64,000 nucleotides of DNA from Flammula alnicola (taxonomy: Eukaryota; Basidiomycota; Agaricomycetes; Agaricales; Strophariaceae): contig JADNRV010000150.1 in the NCBI GenBank assembly GCA_015499995.1, positions 62,001 through 126,000 on the forward strand, given 5' to 3'. Positions 1 to 11,471 of the stretch are shown one piece after another; position 1 is the stretch's first letter; each line of letters begins with the position of its first letter. The position numbers were made by a program, and so were the translations under genes. The notes beneath the pieces were generated by a model that was given only the letters and a program-made list of their open reading frames with translations, searched no databases and was not told where the DNA came from.

Positions 1-1753
1 AAGGATTCAATATGCCCTTCAGGAGTTTTCATGAAACGAGTACACCCCTGCCAGTCTGAGCGGCCAAAGAGCATCCTCAATTTCTATCATATATGACGGG
101 CCTCCGCCAGAAAATTGGAGTCAATCCCATCAGCAAATCAGGGAGATTCCGATTTAGCCATGTAACACCTAGCCTGTCACAACCTTATGGCCAGCTTGCA
201 ATAGCTCGTAACTACTTGCGAGAAGTTAATCAGCTTGCAAAAATGTTGTATACCAGCTGCAGGATCAATATAATATTATACTTGAAAGATGAGATGGATG
301 TAAGGTTTTATTGAGGTGATACCTGTCTTGTGAGTTGGCTGTCAGGTTTTTACCAGGCTTACAGGTTCAATATCAGCCTCTGGATAACTCATGGCTCATT
401 ATAAGTATGGCACAATCTTTCGAAGGAAATATAACGAGCATCTAATATTATATGGACTTTGTAAAAGTGCGGCCTAAACATCATGCATCGATCATCATCG
501 GGTTTGCTCAGAGGCGAATGAAATGCCTTTCAGTCGAGATTAAGAAAATGTTCTCCTGAACTCTTCCAAACAGCCTCTGAATGACAATTTCGCAACAGAC
601 ATGCATGCACAGCAGTGTGCGTGGACTCGGATATCAAAGATTCAAACGGCCATTCGTCTGGGCAGCGAAACAAATTTTGTTCGAGTCCATTCAAACTCCG
701 AATACTTGCATGTGCAACATCAACAAAGTTCGAAAGCCGGATACAGTATATTTACTTTCGTCCTTCCTTCCTTCTCCCATCATGTCCTCATTCACTTTGA
801 ACCCTTCGTGGCATCCTAGGCTCTTCCTGCTCTCGTATGGCCTGTTAGGTGAGAAACTAGAATATTTACTCCTAGTCATGACCCAATTACTGACAATTTG
901 CAGCTGCTTGAACATCACGTCCGAATGTGGGCGGTCCTTGCGACTTGGGTCAGTTAGAAATCTTTCAGTCACCTGCCTTTCCTTGCCTCGATCTCACTAC
1001 CTCTCACCACAGTATTGCAAAGAACAAGAATATTCATGGAGACTAGCTGGGTGCCATTCCCAGGTGAGTGACTCTGGCGGTGTGTCTGCCTCGGGGAACT
1101 CACCGTATTTTTTCACGAGAGGCACAACTGATGGAATACCTATCCAGAACGGCAGGTATATCAATTTCTCTATACTTTACCTTTATTCTCGCTGAATCAG
1201 AAGCCGGTCTAGTCTGACACACCTGACGTTAACGACATCGGTGAGTGGCTGAATTCGGATATCTCTCTGGCTGCCTGCAACAAGTGAGTCGACATATCTA
1301 TTCTTCGTCACAGTTAGTTGCTCATTTACCTTGTTGGCATGGCATCTCTCAGAGGACAGTGCCCGTGGTTAAAGCCGCTTCCATTTCAGGTGGGTTGCTT
1401 TTTGATTTTATAATTTTATATTGATGATTTGTCTAGTTCCGTGTCAACTTACACACCGACGCTCGCTGGTCGATGCGAAATCGATTGAAGATGTTGATTA
1501 TCATGGCCTTCGTGCCATGCCCGAGATTAGTATGTTGATTCTCATTCTTAAACAAACTGTTCAACTCTAAATTCCTTTGCAGTCTTTCTGGCTCCCACTC
1601 CTCGTCATCCAACGGGCTGAAGGACCAGAATTTCGTGAGTCCCGGTCATTCACATACCTGATATTCTCCACCTCAACATGTATCCCTTTTATTATTGATA
1701 CGATTTCCTAATATTATTTGCTTCTCTACTGCGACGATTTTGAGTGTGATATC
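1..1753. other. No confident gene
   Basis: Short open frames occur on both strands, the longest about 200 codons at 581-1195 on the plus strand. None shows a recognisable domain, signal peptide or coherent exon chain. Several GT-AG-like junctions lie between 1060 and 1660, so an unrecognised multi-exon gene cannot be excluded. Confidence 0.4.
1746..1753. repeat. 8-bp target-site duplication, left copy
   Basis: GTGATATC directly precedes the terminal inverted repeat of the element at 1754-2910 and is repeated exactly at 2911-2918. Confidence 0.85.
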
Positions 1754-2910
1754 TAGGGTTGGGTAAGTAATTCAGAGGGCGGTAAGTTACCAGTAAGTTA
1801 CCACTCAAAATTTTTCTTCCCTCAGAGGGGTGGTAAGTTACTAGTAAGTTACCGTAAGTTACCAGTCACGTGGTCAATTTTTCGTTTTTTATTATTTTCT
1901 GTTGATTGAATTAATACTGGGCAGTAAAAATGAAAATCATAATGCCAAAGACCACTTTACAGCTTTAAAACCATACTTGAGTGTTGTGAAGCTTTGACTA
2001 TGCCAACCTCTCGTTCTAGGACCCCTGATAATCCTGGGGAAACTCAGATATGGATCCACCTCAAAACCGCGGCCGGAGGCCGCGGAACCCGGATACTGTT
2101 ACTGATAGCGTCCACCTATGGTCAACATTGCTAGCCTCAAACATAGATCCAAAGTCCACCTATAAACCTTGAACGTCAACCCAACCTGGATACCGTCCAC
2201 CTATTGTCGACCGTGGCCTGCCCTGATCAGTCTCAGTGCAACATTGGACCAACACCAACCAGAACAATGCTTAACCGTTAGTTGGGCCACCTGGGACCTC
2301 TGACGACTTTTTTGATACAGTGCCCAACAATGCCATACTTCTGTAGCTATAATAAATTCTTTCTGCGTGGAATTGGGAATTTGTTTGCTTTACATGAATC
2401 TCTCCACGATGCATTAGCTGTGTTGCGCTGCCAGTGGAAAGAAGGGAAATGAGGGTAATGATGGAGATATATAGTAGCTTTTTATGATACATACCATGGC
2501 TAAAGCCTGCAGAGAGCTTTCGTGTATGCTTACAGGGCTCAGGAATTTTTTTTAGGATTTTTAGAAATTTTGGGAGATTTTTTTGAACTCGGATACATAG
2601 TCCACCTAAAACTGGGCGAAATTTTGAGTCGGGTACAAAGTCCACCAAAAAATCCGCCCCAAACGCAAAAATTGTGTCCACCCATTTTCCGCCCAAAATT
2701 GCTGATTTTGTATCCGAGTTCCCTCAGGATTATCAGGGGTCCTCTCGTTCTCCACTACACCGGACTGCGCTTGGCCACATGCACGTGACCTAGGTAACTT
2801 ACCAGCCGAAATCCCAGCTCCATCGGAGTGGTAACTTACCAGTAACTTACCGGTAACTTACCGGTAAATAATTCAGCGGTAAGTAAAAAACAATTATTTA
2901 CCCAACCCTA
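1754..2910. mobile_element. Non-autonomous hAT-type element, 1157 bp
   Basis: The ends are inverted repeats starting TAGGGTTGGGTAA and finishing TTACCCAACCCTA, flanked by a perfect 8-bp duplication (GTGATATC). Eight-base duplications are typical of the hAT superfamily. Inside each end lies a cluster of the motif GTAAGTTACC (about 1780-1864, and as the complement GGTAACTTAC at about 2792-2865), which resembles the subterminal transposase-binding repeats of hAT elements. The interior has no coding frame resembling a transposase, so mobility would depend on a protein supplied from elsewhere. The terminus resembles that of the larger hAT element at 46116 (TAGGGTT..G..AGTAATTCA), suggesting a related transposase. 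Confidence 0.85.
2053..2682 (+). repeat. Interspersed GTCCACC motif inside the hAT-type element
   Basis: The heptamer GTCCACC, usually followed by TA, recurs at about 2109, 2154, 2195, 2600, 2640 and 2676. A variant ATCCACC lies near 2054. Spacing inside each of the two groups is about 35-55 bp. Several copies follow GGATAC. The role is unknown. Confidence 0.6.
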
Positions 2911-2918
2911 GTGATATC
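2911..2918. repeat. 8-bp target-site duplication, right copy
   Basis: GTGATATC directly follows the right terminal repeat and matches 1746-1753. Confidence 0.85.
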
Positions 2919-3292
2919 GCGAGTAATAAGTAATCGGTCTGATGTGTGCCATGGCATGTAATATATCCTGAGAATTATATTTGCCTTGTAATTTATTACA
3001 TTTCTCATCCTACGTTGCGGGTCCACCATAACCTTATGAATACCAGACAATGAAACAAAAGGTGGTAGCCACCTTTTGATTGTACACAAACCTGGTATTT
3101 ACTCGTGAAATGCCACATGAAATATGAGCTGGACCTATCGCCGTCTGGCCTTATATGACCTTATGATTTGATGTATAAGCTGGCAACAAACTCACAGCGC
3201 ATATGATACCTTATAATGGATTTCGTATGCTCATAACGCCTTATAGGGTTTTCCAAAATTTACTGATGCCCCCTCCTCTATCCGGATTCAAG
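2919..3292. other. Upstream region of the hydrophobin gene
   Basis: This stretch between the hAT-type element and the hydrophobin start has no supported gene. AT-rich TTATA stretches at 3211 and 3241 could serve as core-promoter elements, but none is a clear TATA box. Confidence 0.35.
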
Positions 3293-3870
3293 ATGCACCT
3301 AACTACACAAATTTCTTTGGCCCTTGTCTCAACTGTTCTTGTTGCCGCCACACCTGGTAAGCTCCTTCGTTCCACTGAGTTGCCTGTCTCTTCACTGACT
3401 TTTTGTTGTCACATACGAAGCTCTTGCCCAGAGGGACATTATAGCCGACTTTCGCCGCCAATTTGGCCTACCCGCGAGTTCGTGTGCCTCTCAGCTAATG
3501 TGCTGTAACTCTGTTGCGCTGGTGAATCTCGATTCTTCAAGCTTGAGCTTGAACCTCGGCATCAATGATGTTAGATCATTAACCTCAACCACATATTTCT
3601 TCTCCACCACTAAGAGGCTTCAGATCCCTCAACCGCTCAAATCCTCAGCCTTCTTGGAATCGGGATTGGGGGTGGACACACAGTCGGCTTGAGGTGTACG
3701 CCAATCTCGGGTCTGGGACTCTCTTCCGGGTCTTGTGGTGCCGATCCTGTCTGCTGTCAATGGACGCAATATATTCGTCATTATTTCCCTTCCTTTCAAT
3801 TCTAATGTCTGTTCTCTAGGGGTATTTGCCAATTGGGATCGACTGCTACCCAGTGAATCTAGACGAATGA
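3293..3870 (+). CDS. Class I hydrophobin
   Basis: This is a small secreted amphipathic protein that coats hyphae and aerial structures at air-water interfaces. The product begins MHLTTQISLALVSTVLVAATP, a signal peptide typical of basidiomycete hydrophobins. All eight cysteines can be traced in the class I order: SSC-x5-CC (SSCASQLMCC), then LRC, then GSC-x5-CC (GSCGADPVCC), then a C-terminal IDCYPVNLDE. Exon 1 ends at GTAAGC near 3358. Intron 2 runs from GTGAAT (3522) to an AG near 3613, joining CCNSVAL to ASDPSTA in frame. For the last intron (near 3776-3819) I find no GT donor in the phase needed for the last exon, so there may be a one-base indel or a non-canonical site. The family call is firm, the last splice is not. 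Confidence 0.85.
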
Positions 3871-4199
3871 TCAAAATATTTCCATCTATGATTACGAGTA
3901 CTTAATCCACTTGCGCAGCAATGCTATTTGGTGCACGAAGCTGAGGTCATGGTTTTAGGGAGGAGAGCGTAGATGTAAGATTACATTGGTCGGATTGAAT
4001 TTCTCACCTAGACGTCTCGTGAATCATAGTCTGGTATCTCCATCCTTCAAATGTATGTGTGAAGCGTGAGGATAATGTGATTTGAGCGGCGACCTATTAT
4101 TACCCCTGAAGGCCTGACATCTCGTGTACTGTATATATACTGGACCAAACAATTGTTCTGGCAATTCTCCGAGCCAACCATCCCTCTCTTCGTGCCGTC
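3871..4199. other. Intergenic, hydrophobin 3' side
   Basis: No gene is seen. The stretch contains the 3' flank of the hydrophobin and, at its right side, a TATA-like site at 4131. Confidence 0.4.
4131..4140 (+). promoter_or_regulatory. TATA-box-like site
   Basis: GTATATATAC lies about 60 bp upstream of the ATG at 4200 and would suit a promoter for the relic described there. Confidence 0.35.
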
Positions 4200-4396
4200 A
4201 TGCACAAGGTCACGAGCTTCTTGTTGCCCTCCTAATAACCACCTTTGCAGCCGCCACTCCCATGAACATTTCCGAACCGTGCAGCTTTCGCTGTCTCGTT
4301 AAACAAGGCCGAGGCTCTGCTTTCTGTATGCCTTGTTTCTCAGCTTCTGAACTCGAATTTAAATTCATATTGAATCACCAGTTTATCATTTTGTAG
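4200..4396 (+). pseudogene. Possible broken secreted-protein (hydrophobin-like) start
   Basis: ATG at 4200 opens MHKVTSFLLPS and then stops. One frame over, the reading continues ALLITTFAAATPMNISEPC. Joined by a frameshift this gives an MH...ATP signal peptide much like that of the hydrophobin 900 bp upstream, with a TATA box in front. No hydrophobin cysteine pattern follows; only scattered cysteines are present before the stop. It may be a decayed paralogue or chance resemblance. Confidence 0.3.
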
Positions 4397-4471
4397 CACC
4401 GTGACATAGGCAAGAAGTAAATATCAAACCGAACGAAGAAAAGTTATAATCAACGCAAATCTAACGGATCC

Positions 4472-5785
4472 TTATATACACTGAGAGTAGTAGGCTAAAT
4501 GTCGAATTTTAGTAAGATAGACAAATTGTAGAAAGCGAAGCAACGTACGATTCTGGACAACGCATGTATAGGGTGCAACACTAGAGTACAATATGTTCAG
4601 TTATACATGAGCGCACTTCATTTGTCGATATGGACGTACCATGTCGTTACCCCGGTATAGCCAAGTCCGCCGCATTGATAGTAATGGGCGATACCTGTCC
4701 CTGTCGCAGTGGGCGAGGTGCTCGTCTTTGTGGTCGTCGTAGATGTTGTCTTTTTAGTTGTCGTAGAAGACGTTGTTTTCGAAGTCGTGGAAGGCGGTGC
4801 CGAAGTCGGCGTAGAAGACGCTGACGTGGTAGGCGTCTGCGAGGCTGTGGTAGTCGTAGTCGTAGAGTTCCCTACTTTGCACCACCCATCACTATTGATA
4901 ATGAAATCTACACTCCCGTCTGGCTGACTCTGTCCACCTGCGTTGTCAGCGTCCGCAGCGGTGTGGCAAAATTGAAATAGAGAGCACGTCAAGTCTGTGC
5001 TCCCGCCCTAAAATAAATATTAAGCATGATAGCTTCTATAAGGTGAATTATGGTTCATGGTTACCTTGCCATTGACATCGTGGAATGCTAAAAGAGTGCA
5101 AGTAAGAAAACTGAACGCGGGAGTTATCAGAACTATACTCACGATTGACGAAAGTACAACCAGGGACCGAGTCGCACATAGCCATACAATCTGTTTAGAG
5201 AGAGAAAATTAGGAAAGCCAGAGAAATAACTGGACAAATTGAGTACCAGCAACTGTTTCAACGAGTCCAAATGTCATAAAGTCATCCGCCTGGACGGCGG
5301 CAGTTATATTACTGAAAGTCGGGATATAACCATCAACGGTGGGCGTCGACGTCGACGTGACAGTGACCGTAGCAGTGGTGGTAGTAGTGGTGGTAGCGGT
5401 GGTAGTGTCGGTGACTGTAATGGTGCTAGTGGGCTTCGGACTAGGAGTGGGACGGGGAACGGGACAATGGAGGACGTCTGGGTAGTACCAAAGGAATCTG
5501 CACATAAACTGACCAGAAAATCTACTCAAAAAGACATGATTTCAGAGAATTCACGACACTTACGTCATGAAGACACCAGAGATCCGGATATTTCTGTGGA
5601 TTGGGCCCATAATACCAGCCAGGAGTGGCTCCAGCGACCCAAGGAGGAATAGGAGCATTATAAAAGTTGTCTGGGCCGCCGTCGAAACCAAGAACAGCAT
5701 TGACGTCGATGGGGGCTATCATCTCAGTAGCCAAGGCTCCGGAGACGGTAATGGAAAAAGCGACCAGAAGAGAAGTACAGTGCAT
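4472..5785 (-). CDS. Secreted CBM1 protein, fruit-body-specific type
   Basis: Extracellular, cellulose-binding and probably non-catalytic. The start at 5785 gives the signal peptide MHCTSLLVAFSITVSGALA; an in-frame ATG at 5812 is an alternative. Next comes a tryptophan- and proline-rich N-terminal segment (GFDGGPDNFYNAPIPPWV), a Thr/Ser/Pro linker, and a cysteine-rich central domain whose readable pieces include CDSVPGC, FHDVNGK, TCSLFQFCHTAADADN and GGQSQPDGSVDF. A second Thr-rich linker follows, then a C-terminal CBM1 assembled from three exons: HYYQCGGLGYTGVTTC, VAPYTCVVQN, PYYSQCI and the stop at 4472. The linkers should be heavily O-glycosylated. The central domain matches my recollection of agaricomycete proteins annotated as fruit-body specific. 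No glycoside hydrolase domain is visible. Confidence 0.8.
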
Positions 5786-8700
5786 AGTAGCTACGGAGAT
5801 GAAAGTATCCAAGAAGAGGATGTAGCCGCTGAAGAACTTGGGTCACTAGCATTTGCTCCTTATGTAGGGTTCGACCTCAGACGCAGCAACAGCCGCCGAA
5901 ACAAACTTGTTGGCGGAGGTAATTTGAGATGTTCGCCTTGAAATTCGAATCGCGGTCCAGAATGACAGAAGAATCAAGTTCGTACCTTGCCATATGCTCT
6001 GATCGTTCAGAAAAGTCGTCGAAGCTGCTTCGGAGCCTCACGAGGACAGAAGAAGGCCAATTGCCTTTAATTTCTTTCGCCGTCATTTGGATTGAGGATG
6101 ATAGAAAGCCCAGATACCATGATGGCCTGTCCATGTCAGCCATGACAAGCAGCGGTGGCCGCAGAACTCGCGTTGATGTTGATGACAAGAAGTTATATGT
6201 TCTAGCTTGACCCACGGAGAGCACGGCGATAGTTCTCCAAAACGTCGGCCGGTACACGTTCCTCCTCAGTGCCAGCTAAACGCCCGGGAATCAGGTCTTC
6301 TCAGTGAAATCAATAACGACATCTGCCTGAAATGAAGTGATGCTCTTTGCGCGCACAGTGCGAGAGCCCGCGGAAACGGAAAATTCCGAAGAAGAGTCTC
6401 GAGTCTGACATTCAAGTCGATGACCGATGATGAAGGAAGGAAGGAACTTACTTCAAGGAAGGAGTGTAAGTTACCGGGGAGGTCCCTACGTGGAAATGAC
6501 CGGCCCGTAAGTAGAACTAGCTTGCGTCAGTGGGTTAGATGCGCGTCTGTACTAATAAACACTATTCTTACTTGTTCCCTTGCCTTAGCATGTCGGTGCT
6601 CCGGCGTCTTGCCTTTTCGTGACATTTCGCAGGAAATATTGCACACAGTCCAATCCAGACATGAAGCTATGTATAAGATCAAGTAGTGACATAACGCCGG
6701 AACATATCGATGACCATTGCCAACTGGTGTTCGCAAATAAGAATAGAAATCCGCATTGGTATGAAATACGACAATGAAAACAAGCCAAGAATTGAATAGG
6801 AAGAATGACAAAAATCCGGTTGAGTGATTGCGCTGTGGATACAAATTTTACAATGCAACTACTTTACCCTAGTGAGAAGAACAGAGTGAGCATCAGAAAT
6901 GTGCTGCAAATCCTTCTGTCCACGTTTTGGTCGATCAACTAGGAAGGGAAATAACGTGACGCATTGATCATCTATCAGACATGAAGGGAGATGGCAGCGA
7001 GGAAGTCGAGAACTTGATTTTTCCCATCTTTCGGTCAGAGCAATCTTTCGGTAGCCTCGTAAGTGTGATAGCGAGCCCACAGATGATCGACGAGGTTGAA
7101 CTCAAGTAATGATATATGGACGAGGAGAAGAGACCAAGAAGAGAACTCGAGAGAACTGCATAAGCGCACTTGGAAACACTGAGGCATAAACAAACTGGGG
7201 TTAGGGTCAGCACGTCGAATATTCCTCTTTTAGGGGCTGTTCACATCCGTGATTTGAATCAATTTCGAAAATCTGGTACTTGACGTTTCTTACTTGTCTA
7301 TTACCACTAATAAATGTTCAACGGCCAAGAACGCATTGCAGAGAATACGAACTCCAAACATATTGAGTACGCTGTTTGAGTTGCCGCGACGGTGAATGCA
7401 TTTTCGAGCTGAACAACATGGTCTACACTCACATCTCTGTTTTTCCCCATCAGACTGGTTGCCCTCCAGCTTGATGGCCACCAAGCATGCTACACACGAG
7501 AACTTGACGCAGCGTTGACAAGACCACCTGCGCAGAACAGACGGTAGCACCGACTCACGGGACATTTGTCTCGTGTGTGGGCTCTCGTCTCGCTTGTCTG
7601 GCATTCAGCACCAGCAGCAACGGCGGTGAGGCCAACGGAAAAGACACCGCAGCAGCAAGGGTCGACGAGGAGGCCAGCGCGTTTCCGAAGAGCCGAGAGC
7701 CCAAGGTAAGAGTTCAGAGTTCATTGTACCTGTGTTCGTGTACTCACCTCATCCCGTCCTCTCAGTATCACCAGCGCCCTTCTCCACTACGTGGCATGCA
7801 CCTCATCGGCGCCACGCGCGCACATGGATATGTGAACCGATTCGACGGCTGTCTGATATCTTCGTATTTGCTGTGATATCTATATCGCTCTACATCAGCT
7901 TATGTGGATTTCCGCAGCGTCGCTGCCTTGTTGACCACCTCTGCCAGCTGGTTTGCTTGCTCTCGAATTTTTATCTGGTTCAAAATAACCATTGCCTAGC
8001 CCGCAGACGCATGCCATGGCTCGTGAGTCAGCTTTATGCCCTTCTTCCCCGCATTCTGGCACTCACGATTCAACTACGACACATACTTAGTAGAGAACGT
8101 TCCTGCACAGGCCGTAGGTCGGAACTGCTTCGCATCTAGGTCTGGTTCGGGTCTGTTTGAGGCATTTCCGCATCTTTGTCGACAATTGCAGCAAATTCAA
8201 GTTGGTCACCGTCAGCGCGAACTGATCCTTCCATAATTTGCTCCATCATTAAACGATATCATTTTGTCTACATCAGAGGGAGGCCAACGAACTATCCACT
8301 GACCGCCATCAGCTAACTGAACCAGCAAGTATGTGCGCCACAGAGCTTCTCTGCTGTAACTCTCCAGCGTGCGTACTTTTGTTCATAACCCTGTGTAGGA
8401 GTTCTGAACTCATCCTCATGGTAGGCGACTAACAGGCCGGGGACCCAACAACGGCTCAGCTCCTAGCACTTCTAGGAATTGGTGTTTCTCCCGGCTATAA
8501 AGTTGGCATAACTTGCTCTCCGATTCAGGAGATCGGACTTGGCATAGGCAACTGCAATGCTCAACCAGTCTGCTGCTGGTAGGGAGCGCAATATGTAGAC
8601 ATACACTTAATTCTTCATGAAATAGGTGGTGTTCTAATCTACGCTTATCATTCAGGCATATTTAATTGCACGCCAGTTGAATTGGGCGCTTGACTATTGC

Positions 8701-10623
8701 TGATCCGTAGCAAGGTGTCGACTTCAACTAATGTAAATCCAACGCTTCCACGTTTTATTTTACAAGCGCCTATTTACCTCCGAGTCCAAAATCATTTGAG
8801 TGAGGAAATGGTTCCTCGCTCTCGTTTATAAGGTTCTTTATTTAGCCCTTCTATATCATCCAGAGCTACATAGTCGCCATTGATTATTACCGTGTTGTAG
8901 TAGATGCTTAGGGATAAATACGCGTCGGGAACAATTTCGTCGAATAGGAGGCTTATCCTGTAAATTAGCACTTAATACTTGAATTGAAATAGTTGCGATG
9001 CGCTGCAGGCCACTTTTTCAACGCCCCATGGCCTTCGTCGTGCTTGACAGAGAGATAATCTGAAATGTCTATTTTTAGATACAGCCACTTGGATCTCCAC
9101 GTTTTGGACTCGCTCTGGGAGGTATCGAGTATTCCGAGGTAGGTTTCCCTGGGTCGCTGATACGCCAAAAATACTATCGGGAGAATAATACCGACACGGA
9201 AAACGGTCCGAATACACCATAAGAAAACTCACGTCCCATGCACGTACACCTATTAGGCGGAACCAAGGAAAAACAAATCTTGGATGGTGGTGCAGCGTGT
9301 CGTATGCTGTATTTACCGCTTTGAATAGACCGCGGATATATTCATACTTCCCGAAGGAGTCGTTGGTTATCATGAATGCATACCGGAGTACTGCAGTACC
9401 GTTACCTTTCTAAATCCTGAAAACTCCGAGCTTATCTGGACAAACAGCTTAGACGATAGAGCAGTATTTCGTATGCAATGCTATGATGCTCACTGTAGAG
9501 CTTGGGTGTCTAAAGGCATCGATGCCGATGCCTCGTCCTTCCGGAAAGCAAGGAGGAGAGACAATAACTTGTCGTTCTGTTCATAGTTCGTCTTTCAACA
9601 TGCGCGGACACTACCTCCACTGCCACGTTAGAATTCAAACAAAGGATGAGTACGAACTACTTACCACGAGCCCGAGAACCTGCCTATATGCTCCGATAAA
9701 GATGGAACTCTGTACCCACGATGGAAATATTTTGACTAATGCAGGAAGACTGACGTGTCGACGGTTCTCCAGCCTGACGAATGGGATGCTTGCAGGCAAA
9801 AGGAGTCAGATCATGGGTTACATCCTATACGGAGAAGTAAATTCCTCTTCAATTCAGTTGAAAGGCCTGTCTAGAGTTCGCTTTGCCGTCGTAAAGCCTG
9901 CCTTCAGTCAAGGACGTAATGAAGGAAAAGAAATATAACGGTTCCTTCCATTATTTTCAATCTTGTCCTCATGTTGGTGCCTGATAAACGGACAGGAATG
10001 GCTTAGAGAAGCCGCCAGTCGAGGATGAAGAAAGGCTTGCACACCGTCTCTCATTCCGACATGGGTCAGGTAGGGATTTGACAGACCAGAGGTTGCCTCG
10101 ATGCACCGTGATCGGTGTTCAACTGTAGACCAGACATGCGCTAAAACATAGCCCTTCGAAAACAAGCTGCGATGACTGTGACTGCTAACATTCATGGAAC
10201 AGCAAACGCCAGAAATCTTGATACTCGACCGCGGTTATACGGAATGACTATTCATCTAAAGTCATTACGTGCGTTATCGTTGGCAGTTCTGCGAAGGAAG
10301 ACCCGATTTAGATCGTTAGCACAAACAGGTGGTGAAAGCGAAAGCTCAGCGGCATTGGTACCATTACCAAAATGTGGCAGCTGAATGGGGTACCACCCTA
10401 CTGTTCTCGTCCAGTATGGCGTGATTAGAGGGGAGCTGGTGATCTAGGCCAAAAAATGAAATGTTGGCTGCCCTTGACAGAGTTTCAAGTTGACAACACG
10501 AGGTATAGACAGAGAAGGAAGGCTCCATTCCATGGTCAGAACCAAGTATCATTCAATATTCAATACCCATGTGTCGCTCAGAAGAAATTACATATTAAAG
10601 AAATGGGAAAACTAACTGCGGCA
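5786..10623. other. Long stretch without a recognised gene
   Basis: Open frames up to about 150 codons occur (for example 9483-9938 plus, 8972-9373 minus, 5877-6257 minus), but none has a signal peptide, known domain or convincing exon chain. A plus-strand frame ending near 7710 with a GTAAG donor could be an exon of an unrecognised gene. Base composition looks like ordinary intergenic or decayed sequence. I see no intact transposon ends. Confidence 0.4.
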
Positions 10624-11471
10624 TTATTTCAAGAGCTCCTCGACCACCCTATCATCTGATATCTGAGAGATGTTGGGCCCACGATAGTTAAGGCGCCGTA
10701 GGGCGTCGATCTGAACAGAGTAATTAAATCAACACGAGGGAAAAAATGAGAGGATAGCAATGGAACATACCACTTTGCTTCTTTGGAAACCAAGGTCCTC
10801 AAATCGGTCTACATGAGCCCGTTCCAGACCAGCAATCGCGACTTCATCTTGACCATCCTTTCCACTTCCCTTCCCTTTCTTTTCCTTGGGTCCGGGACCG
10901 CCCGCGTAGATCTGGGTCCAGTACGTAGCAGTGTCTTCAAAACTGGCCTTACTTGTCATGTAGTGTTTCGCCACCTCCGCGTCCTGAGGATCGTTGGGTT
11001 CAGGAGAGCAGAGAAGACTTTGGAGGGAGATCAAGGTCGATTTGAGCGTCAAAACGGGAGACCAAGCATCCTTGAGGATATCGAGACAGATCGCGCCGGA
11101 CGCTGAGGATACATTAGGGTGGTAGACCTTCGTGATGAACTTCATCTTCACGGGTTGAAATGGATATGATTCTGGGATTACGATGTCCTATGATGGTGGC
11201 ACATGTTCGGGGAGTGTCAGAGCATGAAAGACACTAATATTTCTGCCACTTACAACTTCGAATAAGCCACCTTCGTACGGCGTCCCTTCAGGACCTGGAA
11301 AGGATCCTTTCAGATGGAATGGCGATTCATCAATAAGCTCAATCTTGATCTGAGAAGTTTTGTCATTTTTGCAATCTGGATCGTTCATGAGCGTCGGTCT
11401 CGCAGCGGGACAATAAATTGACTAAATATACCTGCGATTTCTTTGTTAACTCTTCGGAGTCTTGCGTCCAT
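10624..11471 (-). CDS. ubc1: Ubiquitin-conjugating enzyme E2 with UBA domain
   Basis: Class II E2 of the yeast Ubc1 / human UBE2K type, which accepts ubiquitin from E1 on its catalytic cysteine and builds (typically K48-linked) chains in the cytosol. The start at 11471 gives MDARLRRVNKEIA, spliced to DCKNDKTSQIKIELI. The UBC fold follows: FPGPEGTPYEGGLFEV, intron, DIVIPESYPFQP, the HPN motif in KVYHPNVSSASG, then the catalytic Cys in GAICLDILKDAW, and SPEPNDPQDAEVA. A charged Lys/Gly linker (EKKGKGSGKDGQ) leads to a C-terminal UBA domain (GLERAHVDRFEDLGFQRSKV, intron, IDALRRLNYRG), ending VVEELLK at 10624. Length, about 210 residues, fits the family. All key residues are present. Confidence 0.92.

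Noticed and set aside
4630..5652. Long Arg- and Gly/Val-rich frames on the plus strand
   Set aside because: They are antisense shadows of the Thr/Ser-rich linkers of the CBM1 gene on the minus strand.
9483..9938. 151-codon plus-strand frame as a gene
   Set aside because: No recognisable motif, signal peptide or splice context; consistent with a chance frame.
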